Source: Xiphophorus maculatus (taxonomy: Eukaryota; Chordata; Actinopteri; Cyprinodontiformes; Poeciliidae). From it: a stretch of 64,000 nucleotides of DNA. The notes beneath the pieces are model-generated. The model searched no databases and was not told the origin of the DNA. It was given only the letters and a program-made list of their open reading frames with translations. The stretch spans positions 32,603,114 through 32,667,113 of the forward strand of contig NC_036462.1 of NCBI RefSeq assembly GCF_002775205.1. The letters are read 5' to 3'. Positions 1 through 14,800 of this stretch are shown one piece after another; position 1 is the stretch's first letter; each line of letters begins with the position of its first letter. The position numbers and the translations under genes were made by a program.

Positions 1-119
1 CTGAGCCACCAGCGCCGCTCAAGGAGACCTCCATTTCCATCGGTCTTCAAGTGGTTTTTCCCTTTCTGCTGGCTGGCTTCGGAACGGTGGCAGCAGGAAT
101 GTTGCTAGACATTGTCCAA
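1..119 (+). CDS. slc41a1: slc41a1 exon, 5' end cut by window edge
   Basis: The reading frame begins with the last two bases of a codon at 1-2, then [18 protein letters not shown] and the first membrane helix, ending GMLLDIVQ. The donor GTAAGT follows directly at 120. This is the start of the first MgtE-like half. Confidence 0.88.
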
Positions 120-3100
120 GTAAGTTACACTGCCACACTATAATCAAAAAGGTTATCATCCTAAAATGAATTAGAATTTGTTTTTGCACTAGGTAAAAGA
201 CCAGATTGTGTTCTCCTTGCATGCGGTCTCTTTCCAGATACTGTAGCTTTTTACCACCAGTCCAGATCATGTATGTTTGGCTAGTTGGCCACTCTAAGCT
301 GCCAGGATTTGAATAGTCCTTAAGTGTGAGAGTGTGTGGTTATCTGTAGTGTTTTTCTCTGTGTTGACAAGTGTTTTACTAGTGGCTAGCCCAGGATATA
401 CTAAGTCTTTCATCCACTTACTATTGGAAATAGGCAACAGCAGCTGTAACCCAATAAGTATAAGAGGGCATACAAAATGGATGCATGTTTAAGCTTGGAA
501 GTATATTGATTAAAACAGTTTAATCTGATCACTGAATTATAGTAGATGATAGAAAATCTATTTTTACATTCTAACTATATCAAGTTAGACTGGATGCAAC
601 TACCCTAGCTTAAGTTGATGGACATCTTTTGTAACCATTGTCTTTTTAAAGTAGACAATACACACCTAGACACACAATGAGAAGGGATTGTCAGTGGAAC
701 ATTATAATCACCTGGCTTATTGAGGCATGCATCAGTCATTGCGCTTGCTGGTTTATCTAATGTCCCTCTTTAGGAGATGCTTGGGTATTTACATAACCTT
801 TTTCTGCTTTACGCCCATGTAGTCTTTTCTCCAGGACTTGACCATGCTGGTAAAAAAAGTGTTTTAATGACCCATCACACAATCTTTAGTTTGCAGTTAG
901 ATGCGCTGGGAAGGTGTTTTTATTGGGGTAGGCAGTTGGAGCTAGATCCAATCAGTTTCTCTCAAAAAACATATTTTTTTAACCAGAAATGTCTTTGAAA
1001 AAGTGTGATTCAAGCATTACTTGGGCTCTTTCTGTTTGATATGTTTCAATTTTCCTGCACAGGTCAAAGTCATTGTGACAGGTCATTTTTTTGGTAAAAA
1101 GTTAGCTTGTAATGCAGAAAAGCTGGAGGTGTCAGCCTGCCAGGAGACCAGTACATTGTGTACACGCATACTGATGGCAACATGGTGGACCCTCAGAGAC
1201 TTAGCACAAAGAGGAGGGTGGGGGATGAAGGGGGACAGGGCAATAAAGTTTACTCTCTTTGAGCACCTGAAATGGCAGCACAGTGCAACAAAGCTAGAAT
1301 CTGAGGGAAAGCAAAGTACAGTGTGGGTGTCAGGGCCTCCATTATCGTGTGGTGAGGTATACTCACTTAACCAGGAATGCGGAGATTCGAGGGCAAAAAA
1401 AAGAGTTTTCATGCTGCTTCAGCATAGGCACCATGCTGTTGGAATTTCAGAAAGAACTCACAAAGAATGTTGTGTCGTTTTTGACTACTTTGTCACACTT
1501 TTTCCTGCAGGCAGTCCTGCAACTAGTGTTTGTTCTGAGTTTTCCAGTGAGGCTGAAAACAACTAAAGCAACCATCCCAGTGAGTTCTCCTGAGCATCAA
1601 GCAGCAGATCGCCTCACTGCCTAATTCCTTCCTCAAGACGCTATGAAACGCTAACTCAGCTAATCCTGCCTGCCCTTGGTGGAGGGTGAATGTCTATCTC
1701 TAAGTCTCTGTCTCACTGGTTTGGTCAGACAGCACTTCTTAGGAATTATAGTGAACTTAAACGGAAGCCACAGAAATGTCAAGTTCATTCATTTTCATTG
1801 ACAGACTATAGTGATTTAAGCTTTGATACACAGATGAGTATGTAGTTCTTTTTTGTGTCAGGCTTCTTTTATATGTGGCCTTGGTTGCTATGACCATCCA
1901 GAGTACCTCTGGCCTCATTCCCACTGAAGGTTGGCCCCAAAAGAACAACCCTCTCTGGTATAGAAGAGGAGACTTCTGCATAGTTTTGTTCAGTGGCCTG
2001 GCAGCGACATGACCTAAAACTGTCTGTTTCTTTGTGTCTGGGCTACAAACTTCTGACTCCAGAGTCGACCGGTTCAGTTGGGCAAAAGTCATCTAACAGT
2101 AGCTTTCCTGTGGATACTAGGTGGCATGGTTAAATGAATAAATTTCAGTCACAATTATTATTGTACAAAAATTAAAGAAAAAAAGAAAGGTTGAACCAAA
2201 CGGTTTGACATATTGTCGTGGTCATCTGTCTAGTCGTCTGTCTTTGGCTGTAAAGTGTGGAGTTTGGTTTTGTAGCCATAAAAACCCCAAGACCAGTAAA
2301 GCCTCAAAAACAACAATCTAAAAATAAAAGCACCAGCAAACATGAAATCCTACTTTGCGAAGGACGCTGGCCAGCCCTTTGCTTCCCATTATTTTGGTCC
2401 AACCACATCCACTTATCTGGTTTTCACTCGGCAGTCAACAGGAAACCAGAATGTGGGTTTAATTCTTCCATAGTAAACCATCTGACCAACAGTTGGCCTC
2501 AGGGTTGTTTAGAGAAACTGAAAGGATGATGATGCAGTTGTGTGAACCTGCCTGGTTATTCAAACGGTGCATGATCCTGACTGTGTAGTTCAGATTGGCC
2601 TGAAATTTTGGTGTTATTAACATTACCTGAGCTCTTGGTTATGAAATCCTGCTGGTATCTATGACCGCTTCTTGTTTAGGATATGAGTCACTGAGACTGG
2701 AAGGATTAGTCTGATGTCCCTAATTCAGGCTAATCTTTTACTCTGTTAATGGTTCCAATGAATCCTTTCTAAACTGATGTGCTGCCTGTTTTCTATTTGT
2801 TAGATTGAACAGATCACTTCAAATTTCTCTACATCTGTGATGCAAACATTTCAAATGTGAAGCTTTAATCTTGTGGAACAGTTTAAAGCTCACTTTGGTG
2901 GTTTTGTACAAGACAAGGGGTCCGCTGTACCTGAATTTGCAAATATTGCCACTCCAATAATTGCTTTCAAATTTTCCCACCTCACTTTTTCTCACAAGCT
3001 GAACAGTTGTTCTTTATCAAAAATAATTGTCCATGTGTGATGCCATTCTTTTGCACCTGATCACAGTGTTGCATAACGTTGACCTTCAGACATGATATAG

Positions 3101-6100
3101 TGTTTTTATGCACTTTTTTCACATTTCATTGTTACAGTTACAGATTTAAATGTATTTTATTTGGAATTTGATGAGCTAGGCCCAAACAAAGTAAAATGAA
3201 AGGGGAAAAAAGCAGTGTGATTTTTGCGAGTATCATGTATATTTTTCATGTTTGTGCCTGTTTTCTACGTCTAGAGATTATATAGAAATTTACACAAAAT
3301 CTTCTTTATAAAATAAACTAAGCTCACAAAGACAATACAACATTTCCATTGGTCTTTAGATTCCTATATGATAGGGGTGGGCATTTATCATGATGTTTAT
3401 ATTTTATCGTGGTAAATTTTTTATCATGATAAGAATTAAAATTTTTCTTTGTCACAATATTTTCCAATTAATGATGTTTAAAACCCGTCAAACATGTAAA
3501 GATTAATATTTTTAATATTGTCTCCACTGTTTGTTCATTGAAATTATCAATAAACACCAATAAATGTGAAAATACTTGAAAAATATTTGAAACATTTCAA
3601 GAGCGTTATTTGAGTTTACACACAGTCACAATCATACAGTTGCCTATTAAAAATGTAATATCGTCACTTTTATCATTATCACAATAGTACCGCAAAATAT
3701 TGTGACAAAACTTTAAGTTCAGGTTGCCCACCCCTGATTAATGGATTCAAAAGACTTTTGAAGAAGTGTATCCTTTACTTATGACTTCGAATTGTGAAAC
3801 ATTTTTGAAAACTAAAACGCTAATCATTCTTGTTCCACTTAATAATCGAGCGCTACTTTGTCCAAACAAATCCAAATAAAATGCAATATCATTGCAGATC
3901 ATTTAAAGGAGACATTTTATGACAAAATGTGAAGAAGGTTTAGTGTTTGGCACAATTTTGCAAGACAGAGTATATTTGTCCATAAGGGTTTACTTTAACT
4001 CCATCATTAATTCAGGGAACAGGAAAACGACACAGACGCCATGCGGTTTATTTTCTGTGACGCCGATGGAGATGCGGTGACACCGTCACATTGCACACCA
4101 ATTGCACACATTGCAGGACTGGCTTCTCAGTACAGCAAGTGCAGGGATCACAAATAAAGTGGAGTCATGTTACTCAACTGGGTAACCAGACCCTCGTGGG
4201 GGTTGCATACCAGAGCTCCTATAAGTCTCTACACAGAGGTACTGGGTCTGTCCAGTGCAGTTCCTAGAACTGAGGGAGGAGCTTGTTTGGCTTACAGTCA
4301 ATGTTCTGGGAAGACAACATATATCAAAGAGGGAGTCAAAGAGGGAGATAGGGGAGGTAGACTGAAGTAGATTGAGAGAGCGCTTGAGAGCATGCGTCTG
4401 TGAAAGAAGAGAGAAGTGCTTCTAGGCTGCTGGGTCTACAGGGGGCAGCGAGCCAAAGCCAGGGGCTGGCTGTTGGAAAGGAGCTCAGCTTGGCCTGGCG
4501 ACAGCTCCGAAAGGGTTTGAACCACGCCGAGGATCTGGTGCCACACCTACTGCACACGCAAACACATTGACAACACCACGTATCAGCCATGTGCATCTAC
4601 TGGGAGTAACCCCCAAGAAGTGCAGAGCAACTGTACTTCACTTTCGTTTAGCTTTTCGAGAAGGAAGTCTTCTCGACGTCTGACTTTCCTTTCCTCTTCT
4701 GTTCTAGCCTTGCAGAATATGGATTGAGCTTAGAGCAAACTTGAGTGTAAGTGCAGGAGGCCCATGGGACTGGCCTCAAAGATAAGCACTTTTACTGCCT
4801 GTAGATCGATGGCATCAGCATCAGCCTTCTGGCCAGAATAGACTACAAACCTGCTATCACTGCATGAAGCCTTAATAGAGGCAACAGCCCGGCACAACTG
4901 TGACAGGCCCAGGGAGTTACAGGCAACCCAGCTCTGAAGGACTGGCCTGCAGCCAGGCAGGAGGTTATCGAGAGTCAGGCCCAGTAATATCAGCTAGAGG
5001 TTTCATTAAAATGCCAGCCAGCAGACCGAGTCACGTTTCTTGACACATGCTTGACAAACTTTATGATCCTCACAGTCTTAACACGACTAAACTGTCTTTA
5101 ATATTTAGCTGTCCAAGTCTGTAGCTTTTTTTCTCATCCATAAGATCCAGTTGAGTAATGTATACAGAAAAATATGAATTCATTCTAAGGTTTGGAGTAT
5201 GTAAGGAAGTTTATACAATGCCTGTGGAGTGATATCAGTAACACGTTACTGACATCTATTCTAATCGGACCCCTTTTTTCAGTAATGAGTAATCTAACGC
5301 ATTACTATTTCAAATCCAATAATCAGATTAAAGTTGCATATCCAAATCACTGTGCATTACTGTGTGTTACTATTTTCTTTTGTAATTTAATTTTATTTCC
5401 TCTCTGCGTGATCGCTGTTTATGCAACAGCATCAGCAGCAACAGAGATGTAAACAACAGAGAGATGCACATTTTGTTGCTGGAAAAACAGGAGCTATTTT
5501 AAGTTTCTGTTGACATGTAAGATTTTTATAAGTGGCTTTGGGCTTGTTTTTTTCGAACGTTGCTTGCAAATTTAAATCATATGGCTTGTTTTTGAACGTG
5601 AAGTTGCTCATTTGAGCTTGAAAATAAGAAGAGCCACATAATAAGCCCCAGATGTCGCCTGACATCCAGGTAGTTTTAGTCAGGGTCACCCTGTCCGTCC
5701 TTTCCCAAATGATCTGTCCCGCTGTGTCTTTGTTAATGTCAAAGCAGTATTTGCTGTGAATGACGTCACACTTCACATTGATGATAGTTATGCAGAAGTT
5801 AAACCAAGGCTGAGGACATCACAGGTTTTATATCCTGATTTGACAATAACTTCACAGTCTGTTCACCACCTCCACTTCCTCCACCATGAACTGGTCACCA
5901 CTTCATCACAGAGCAACACAGACACAAACAGGGTATACATGTGTGCACGCACACACTCATACCTAAAGATAGACCAGTTAACCTGACAGTCATGTTTTGG
6001 ACTGTGGGAGGAAGTTGGAGTAACTGGAGAGGACCCACCAAAAGTACCAAGGTTGGGATTCAAACCCAGGACCCTCTTGTTGCATCAACATCCAGTTAAT

Positions 6101-9100
6101 GAAAGAATACTGCTAAACCTGTATAATGGTTATGGCTGGTACTGTTTGATTCACAAGTAGGCTTAGTAAAGTAGCTATTAGCTGAGCGACTTTAGCTCAA
6201 ACTGCAAAAGAAGTCAATGCTAGTTCTGATGGAAAGGTGCCAGAATACAGAGTGGTTTTACATTGTACATTTTATTGCATATTGAGCTACATATTGGCAG
6301 ACCAGTAGGATTCCTATGCTAGCCCCTGTCTGCCTATGAAGCCCTGAAAATGGTTGGCCTCATCTGAAGAATCATGTTTTTCATGGCATGATCTGTATGG
6401 CTGGGTTCATGTGTATTCGCTTCCCTAGGAAACACATGGCAACAGGATATATTATGAAGAAAAAAAGGCCACACTGCCTGCATTCTTTGTGCTGAGGTTT
6501 GTGAATGTTGATTGGTGCTTACAATATAATATATGGTTTAACAGTTAGATAAAGTTATAATCAGGTTGTTAGGCTCAAGAAGCTCATCAGTTTTTCAAGT
6601 CACTTTATGCTTCATCAGATGTTTTGCTTAACTGAATCAATTTAATCTGTTTTAAAGAATAGAATCTTTTAAACCAGCATGGTCATAACAAATGTACATA
6701 TCTGTGGTCTTTGCAGCACTGGACGGTGTTCACAAAGGTGTCGGAAGTCTTCATCCTTGTTCCTGCGTTGTTGGGGCTAAAAGGGAACTTAGAGATGACG
6801 CTGGCCTCTAGGCTTTCAACAGCGGTAAGGACCTAAGCATATTTTATTCCACTACATGTTACTTAAAGCTAACCTAAAAAACCAAAACCTGCTGCCTATC
6901 ATCGCTCAAATGATTTGGGTCTCCAGATATTTGGATTTGTTGACCTGACCAGGTTACTTTCTCTCCTGAAGTAACCCATTTCCTCATTTTTAGAACCATT
7001 AAAGTTGATTGCTCCTGGGTCAGTGGCCTCTTTGTTAGAAAGTAGATTTTATGAACTGCATTCTTTACCTCATGGTCTCTGATCTTGTGCGGCATCGTCT
7101 TGCTATGCAAGACTGAGCTAAGTTGGGGGTGGGGGGCAAATAACGGTTACTCACATTTGTGAAAATTCTTTAACTTAACCTGAACCAGTGAAATAGATTC
7201 AAAAGTAGGAATCAAGCTAAAAAACTGAATCAAATTTCTCATATTTGACTTCCATAGTTTGCCTTGCTGGTGTTGCTCTGGACAACACTGAACATTGTTC
7301 AGTTCAGATCTGGTGAACTGGTTACATTAAGAGGTTATGAACAGCAAAGTTAACTAGTTTTAAATTCAGTTATGTTATTGTAGTTCATATTTTAGAGAAG
7401 TTCTGGTAAAGAGTCTTTATTCAATAAAAAAAAACATTTTTACCAAATGTAGCTAAGTATTAGCAGGAGTTGTCATCATAATAGTAGATTATCTAGAAAC
7501 AGCTTGGAACTTTTTATGTCTCACTTATTGCACGACAATAAGTGATGGTATTCGAAGCCACACCGCTGAATATCTTAATTAGTACCAAGTCAATCATATG
7601 TCTTTCTTTTTTTGTGAGGACTATCTAAAGGAAGACAAGAAGTATTACGGGATAGACAACAACATGCTGCTGTTTTAAGTGCCTTATCTTGACAGGAAGG
7701 TTCTATGGTCAGATCTCACTCGTGGCCTTTGTTGGGTGGAGTTTTTATGTTTTCACTGAGCGTGAGTGGGTTTTCTCTGATTCCTTCCACAATCCAGAAA
7801 CCCACGACTGACTCTATGTTGGTCATGCAGTGGACTGGTGAATCTGGAGACAGTGCCCGATTTAGCCCAAACATGACTGGGAAGTGGGTACAAAAAAAAA
7901 GAATGGATAGAAGAGGCTAAAGTTTTTTTGGAAATCTGTTTTGTTCTGTTCTGAATGAGGAATATGCTTTTAGCATGGCTAACCAATAGCAGCTGTAGCA
8001 TATATGAGAATTAGCATAGCACTGTATGCATGTACACCAATCCCCACATTCTTACCACTGACTGGAGGAAAAGAGGCGATGAAGCTGATTAGCACTGCAA
8101 GCGCATTGTGTTCTGTTGCTAACATGTTTAATCACATGTGGCAGCATCTGTGTCTATAGTCGAATGACCATATTATAAAAAAGGGTTGCAATGGAAAAAG
8201 GATGAGTCAGACGTACGATTGGGGACCGTCTTGATCTGATTTCATTTTTCACTCAACACAATTGACCCAATCATTGTTCAACATAATAGGCATAAGTGGA
8301 ATATTTGGGTTGTGATTTAATTCAGTTTTTTTCAGTATTTTACTCCATTTAATGTCATACAAATATGGGACAAAAACATGATTGATATTTTTATATTGAC
8401 CTGTCTATCGAGCGATAGATCAGTAGCTTTATTGTACAGAAACTAAAAGTAACAAACAGAACAAGCCCAGTTCTAAATGAAATAGACTAACCAAATTCAA
8501 AACCACTATTATTTTTTATTTATTTCAAGTGTCATGGTGTTAATATGGACATAAAAAATAACATTGAAAAAAACATAAAGATGTTCAAATGCACCAGAAC
8601 AGGACTAGCGTGGAGCGGAGATTGCTGCAAAAGCTGTAGCGCATAGCATTCTGGGTAAATACAACCAAAACAAACATGCAAGAGTAGCATTAGTGGGGGA
8701 AACGTCTTGTGGTCTTTTGCCAAAGACAGAGAAATCCTACAACCGCTAAACTCTGATGTCACTCCTATTCTTATTTGCATTTACTGAGGAAGGAAGTTGT
8801 GCTCAGTGTCTTTTTCAGAGGTTTTTGTGTCATTTTCTTCAGAGGTTCTTGGTGCAGTGCCACCACAGACGAGAGAGTGAACAGGTTTTTCGAAAGGTTT
8901 GCTTGGTTTGACACAGTGCAGTGTGAATGCGAACTGCAGTAAGTGAAAATGTAGCAAATGCTACAAATTTGATCTCCAGCTAAACTGAATCTACTGGACC
9001 TTCAGGTGTGAAAACACCCTTAGACTCAAGATTTCGTTAAGCTTACTAACGTTATGGTTTCCCACTGTAAAACATATTTCTCCTCATTCGCCTGGCCTCA

Positions 9101-11789
9101 ACAAACCCATGCCACTTTAGCAAAATTATCTTACCATTTATCTGAAAAAATTGTGCATATATCGATTCATGTGATGAACACTACCTTGACAGTAGCGAGC
9201 TTGTAATGAGCATGAACATGTTTTGCTGCCTGGGCAGTGCAGAGCAGTAGCAGAAACACATATTGATGGGGAAATGCAGACTGACGTAACACCAGGTAAA
9301 GTGCAGATACCAACATGGTTGGTTTTACCAACATGCTAACACTTACTGCAGCATTTCATGAATATTTCACCAAACTCAGCCAGTCTGTGGGTTATGCTGA
9401 AGCCTGACTGGACCCTCTTTGCTGGCTGGGGCCCAGCAGGACCACACTTTTTTCCATGCCACCTCTCATTATGAGCAGATTAAGACCACTGCAAGTTTCA
9501 TAATGTGCTTATTACTGGAAATAATGTAATCCCTATTAGTGGCTGACTCTTGGAGTACATATTTCCTTTTATTAGTTCCTTTAATTTGATTCTCTTTTGA
9601 TCTCTTTTTTTCTTTTGATATGTTAATTATTTTAATGGAAATACAATGCCTTGGAAGACTTTTCACATCCATACACTTTGTCACATTAGCACTGCAGAAA
9701 CTTTGAAATATTGCATTTAGGATTTTATGTTATAAATCAGCAGAAAGAAGAGAAAAAAGATGCATGTTTTTACCAAAAACATTTTGCAAGGAAAAAATAC
9801 TGACTTTGCGTTTTTATTCCTTCCTACTTGTAGTAAAAGTTAGTAAAACTAACTTTTAAAAGTATTACTACAAGTATTTGCCAGCAAGACTAGCAAGTGA
9901 ACACAAGCTTCATAATACAGTAGACAGACACCATTTAGTCTAACTTCGCCTTGACTACCGTTGTTGCCATCATCAACTTTATCACCATAGCAACCCAAAA
10001 ATCTCCAGCATCTTCTAAGGCAGGGGTAAAACTCCAAGCACCACAAAGAAACTGAAGTCAGTGATGCTGATTGGCCAAATGTTTGTTTTCCCTGCCAACC
10101 ACACTTGATTAGCTTCAGAGTCAGTTGGTGGAAATGTTGTATAATTCAGATTATATTTAAGATACACTATTTTTGAAAACAGACTTGACTGATTATACAG
10201 TTTTTTTAATAATGTTTTTAGATTATGTTTAGATTAGTTTTTTCCATCCACATCTGGCTGCCACTGGTACATGAATGTTTCTTTTCAAATTTTTACAAAT
10301 AAAACTTAAAAACATAGTGAGCGCTTACGTCTCAACCAACTTTACACATACCCAGATAAAAAATTTTGGCTGATATTTTTTCAATACAATAGCTCAATAA
10401 GATTGGACGGAGAGCCTCTGTAAACAGCAGCTTTTAAGTTTTGCCTCAGTTTCTTAATTAGATTAAGAAGTGGCTATTTCTGATACGGCCACCTTGGGCA
10501 ACTGCCCAGGGCAGCATCTCGTCAGGGGAAAACATGATCTTCTTTCCTAAACTAACCCTATTTTAAATGTCTTAGAGCTATAATTCTGTCCTGCATTCTG
10601 TGTTCCTTGGTGACTGATGTTCTCTAGCAAACCTCTGAGGCTTTGTTGAAGAGCAGGATTTAAACCACACAGGTGGATTCTATTTACTTGCAAAATATCT
10701 TCTACTTCACAAACATGTTGTGTTTTGTGTTGTTCTGTCACATAAAGCTCGTGGTTCTAACACAAAAGAATATGAGAGAAGTTTATAGCGTGTGAATACT
10801 TTTGTGAAGCAAGGCCTGAAATGTAAGTCATGACTTTTGGCTTGTGTTTCAGAAACGAGTCCTTCTTCAGTGAAAGATTGTCCATGTCCCAGTGTCTAAA
10901 ATCTTCGAGAAATCACATCATCACCATGTAAAGCCACACTTTGCTTCTGGTGAAATCTGTCTGCTCAAAAACTTGTTTACCTTTTTTTTCCCCCTTTGCT
11001 AAATTCTCAGCCAAGTCCTCTTCTGTGATCTTGAGACAGTAGATTTGGGCAGACTGTGGCATAGTACACGTAGTTCATGCTCATCCAAACAGCCTCCACT
11101 TTTATCTGTCCAGCCTGGAGCTTCTTATCAGTGCCTGAGGCAGTGTGTGTGGCCTGTAAGTGACGGCTGTGCACCTCAGTCCACGTCTTTATCCAACACC
11201 GACTCACATAGATGACGTTCTTGGTTGTTTTGGTGTGAAACTACTGTGACGACACCTCCATGACACCTCCGTGACATATGATCTTGTGCTTTTTGTGTCC
11301 ATGATCTTGTTAATAGGGCGGTGCAGTGTTGAAAAGCCCATCATATGCAATGCTTTGCAAAAGTATTCACATCTTTTCAAATATTTCAGTTTACAATAGT
11401 AAATGGTGAGGTAATGTTTAATTAGGGAGGATTTGATGTGGTAGACTAAAATAAGCACAGCCAGGTTTGGATGAGGAAAAAGAAGGATGCGATTGTTATT
11501 TTCTACAAATCCAATTTAAAAAGTGTGAAATGCTTTGTATACCACCTCCTCTTACAGTGATATACCCTACAACAAATTTTTTTTACCCCTGATGCGATCT
11601 CCAAATCATGCCCTGCCTCTTCCGTAACACCTCTTATACATGTATTGTAATTCATTCAGTCTAGTATTAGTTCACACACACATACATTTCTGACATCTCA
11701 TTCAGTCTAGTATGTCTGTTTACTTTAAACGATATGTATGTATGTGTGTGTGATATTTTAATAGTGTATATGTACAACTTTAGTCTTGT

Positions 11790-11824
<35 letters not shown>

Positions 11825-14800
11825 AGTTTGTAGGCATGTGTGTGAGAGTTTTTGTCCTAAACAGCCCCTCAGAAGAAACTCTAGATATTCTATATCTTTC
11901 TTATAATAAGGAAAAAGTTCAAATAAAGTTAAGTTAGAAGACCCTTTTAAGGTTTCGCATGCTGGTGATAGTCCAGGTCTCCACCTATGCCTTGTGAAGT
12001 TTCTGGAAAGCGGCTGAATGATGTTAAAAACACTGCAGACATTAAAGAGCATTCTCATAGCGTCGCTACATTTGTCCAAATGATATGGTACTGCAACAAG
12101 GCAGGATATCTTCCACAGCACTCATATCTTCTTGTGGGTCAGTTTAAGGTTTAACAGGCAGTGAAGAGTCTAACAGACCTACATGAGCAGAAAGCTACAG
12201 GTCAATGATCTGTTAGCCAAGGGGGCAGCAGGGGGAGATGCTGAGCGTGTTCCTGAACCTTTTGAACCACCTGGAGAATGTGTTCCAGTGCCGCTGTCTC
12301 TAGACCTTCCTCCACTTGAAACATTCTTCATCCCCTGACCTCACATCTCTTTTATTGCTCTGCTGTCGCCTCCTTGTTGTTTCTAATCCTGACTTTAAGG
12401 TTCTTTTGTAAACTCCACCAAAATTCCTTGTCTCCCCTCCCTACACTCACTTAGCTGTTCATTTGGGTAACAAATGGTCATGATTTAAGGTTTTTTCTCT
12501 AATTTTTGAGAAGAACATCACGATTCTGGTGAGAATGGTGTCACTCCAACAATTAGTTGTAACATAGATGCTATGCTACTTCTAAAAAAAACATTTTTAC
12601 TGATCATCTTTGGCAAGAGGAGGTCTTGCAAAAGAGTCCCACTGCATTCCCATTCCCTTCTCAAAATGTAAAAAAAAGAAAACAAGACACTTTTCTTCCC
12701 ATGTTATACAATGGGAAAACTGTCAATAGCTCTTATATCTTGCTGAAAAGTTACTAGTATGTTAGTTTAGTGTTGTTTCAAGTGTACTAGGATATTGACA
12801 CTAGAAATTGGACTTGGTAAGATTTTATGTTTTGCAGTGTGCTAGTATCCCTTTCCAACAACTTTTTGTTTTTTCTGGTATACCAGCTGAGAAACTGCTG
12901 AAACATAATAAGCATACACACTGTCTGTAGCTAAGCAACAACTGAACTGATGAAGTCACACACAGCTGAATGTGTGCTGTTGCTAAGGAGACAATGGTAC
13001 AGCTTACCTTGTTATAATAGCTACATAATTAGCTACACGTCTTCTGCATGTTTCCACTGGTATTTTGACAATTTATCTTTGATTATTAGTTTCAAATCTT
13101 TGAAGTACGATAGGCATTCCAATCTTGATTAATATTTATATACTGCTTCCAGTCATTTATACAATAAATCAGTAAGCTAAGCAGTTATTCAGTTAATCGG
13201 ATGATAAATTCAAAATTGGAATGGAATGAAGAAATCTCCTTTCTCATGATTAATGTTTCTTGTCCTTTTTGAAGGACAATTTTGTTTACAGAGACTTCGT
13301 CAATCATTATATTTATTGTCTTGGTCGTGTTTGGTTTTTAAGTTCCTTTTGATTTATTGTTTTTGATTGTTGTGTTTTATGTTGAATATTTAAAATGTCT
13401 TCCATTTCCAGTGTGGGGTGTTGTATAAAATTAAAGTTAATGCATCTTGTAGAGGGCAAGCTACAACAATGTTAAAGTTTATCGTGATAATTTCTGGGAC
13501 TTTCGCCAAGCAAAATTTGTTATTGTGACCGGCCCACATATAACGTGAATCAGCCGATTCTCTACTTTGTCATGTTCTACCAGATAAAAATCCCAGTTTG
13601 GTGTTTAATCTAACATTTAGTGAAACGTGTGTGTAGGTTGTGGATGAGTTCACAACTAGTTCTCATAGTTCCAGAACTCCCCATCGCTCTCCACCCCTTT
13701 CCCCTTCCTGTGTATCTGTAAGCGAGAGGTCAGGATGGAAGAGCAGGCCGTCTGTTTGTATCCTCTCACTGTGGACGGCGTTTGGATCATTGCTCTCTGA
13801 ACACACAGTGGACCACTGTGGCCACGGCCACTTGACACTTGAGACCATCAGTGTGTGTGTTTGTTTGAAAAAAAGAGATGAGATAAGTGGAGACGGCATC
13901 AGGATGGGGGATCAGATCAGAGCGTCTTTGTCATGACTACTGACACTTTATTGTTCTCATGGGATCAGCAGCTTGTGCTAGCTGTAAACCACCCAACAAC
14001 ACACACGCACACGAACACCCCCCCACACACACGAACACTGCCAAAGATCCCTTGTGGAAAAGATAATAAGCTCTGTGTCTTTCTCCTTTTCAGGCTAATA
14101 TTGGTCAGATGGACACAGCCAAGGACATGTGGAAGATGATCGTAGGGAACTTGGCCCTCATCCAGGTAAATGTAGCAACGATGTGCTTAACCTCATGATA
14201 CAGGACGTATGTTCTATATAGTGGGTTTACTTACATCCACCTGACTTTTCAGGGGTGACTGACCACAGGTTGTTAACTTCCCAATAGAACCAGTGACATT
14301 ATACGCAAATAGCCCATATAATGCCTATTTGGATAAAATAGACATTATTATACGCAGTTCTTTTTTTTCAAAATGACATGGTGACTTACATTGCTTTCCA
14401 AAAGTACTCATATCACTTTAAGTTGTTTTTTTTTTTTTTTTATTTTGTCAACTTGCAATCATGAAACTGTAAATGTATTTTATAGGATGTTTTTCTTGCG
14501 CAACACAAAATAGTTCAAAATTTAAGAGAATTAATACAATATTTTCAAAAACTGTGGTGTGTCAGCATCCTTTACTGTGATATTTGAAACAATCCTGTGC
14601 AAGCAGTGGCTGTTAGTCTTTTCCTACCTAGTAAACATTGTCAATATTGTCTTAAATACAGCTGCTCTGTGAAGGTATAAGTGGCAAGAAAAAAACTCAT
14701 GCTTGAGAAAAAAAGGCTTAGAAGATTAAGTTTGTAGTTCGCTACAAGACATATAGGGACAAAGCAAACATGAAACAAGGTGTCATGATTATTCAAGACC

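Larger units (their letters stand above)
120..6716 (+). other. slc41a1 intron, 6.6 kb
   Basis: No coding exon recognised. It holds an hAT-like MITE near 3.4-3.7 kb, one copy of the AGTAAC-type repeat near 5.2-5.8 kb and a non-LTR retrotransposon tail near 6 kb. The rest is AT-rich sequence without clear structure. Confidence 0.7.
6825..14093 (+). other. slc41a1 intron, 7.3 kb
   Basis: No exon recognised. It contains a 50-bp hairpin at 9826-9875, Tc1-like end fragments around 9.65-9.8 kb, 10.79 kb and 11.35-11.57 kb, and a GT microsatellite at 11791-11821. The open frames seen here lack codon bias or known motifs. Confidence 0.65.

Noticed and set aside
1021..1566. 181-codon open frame in an slc41a1 intron
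   Set aside because: No domain, no family resemblance and internal intron position; likely chance.
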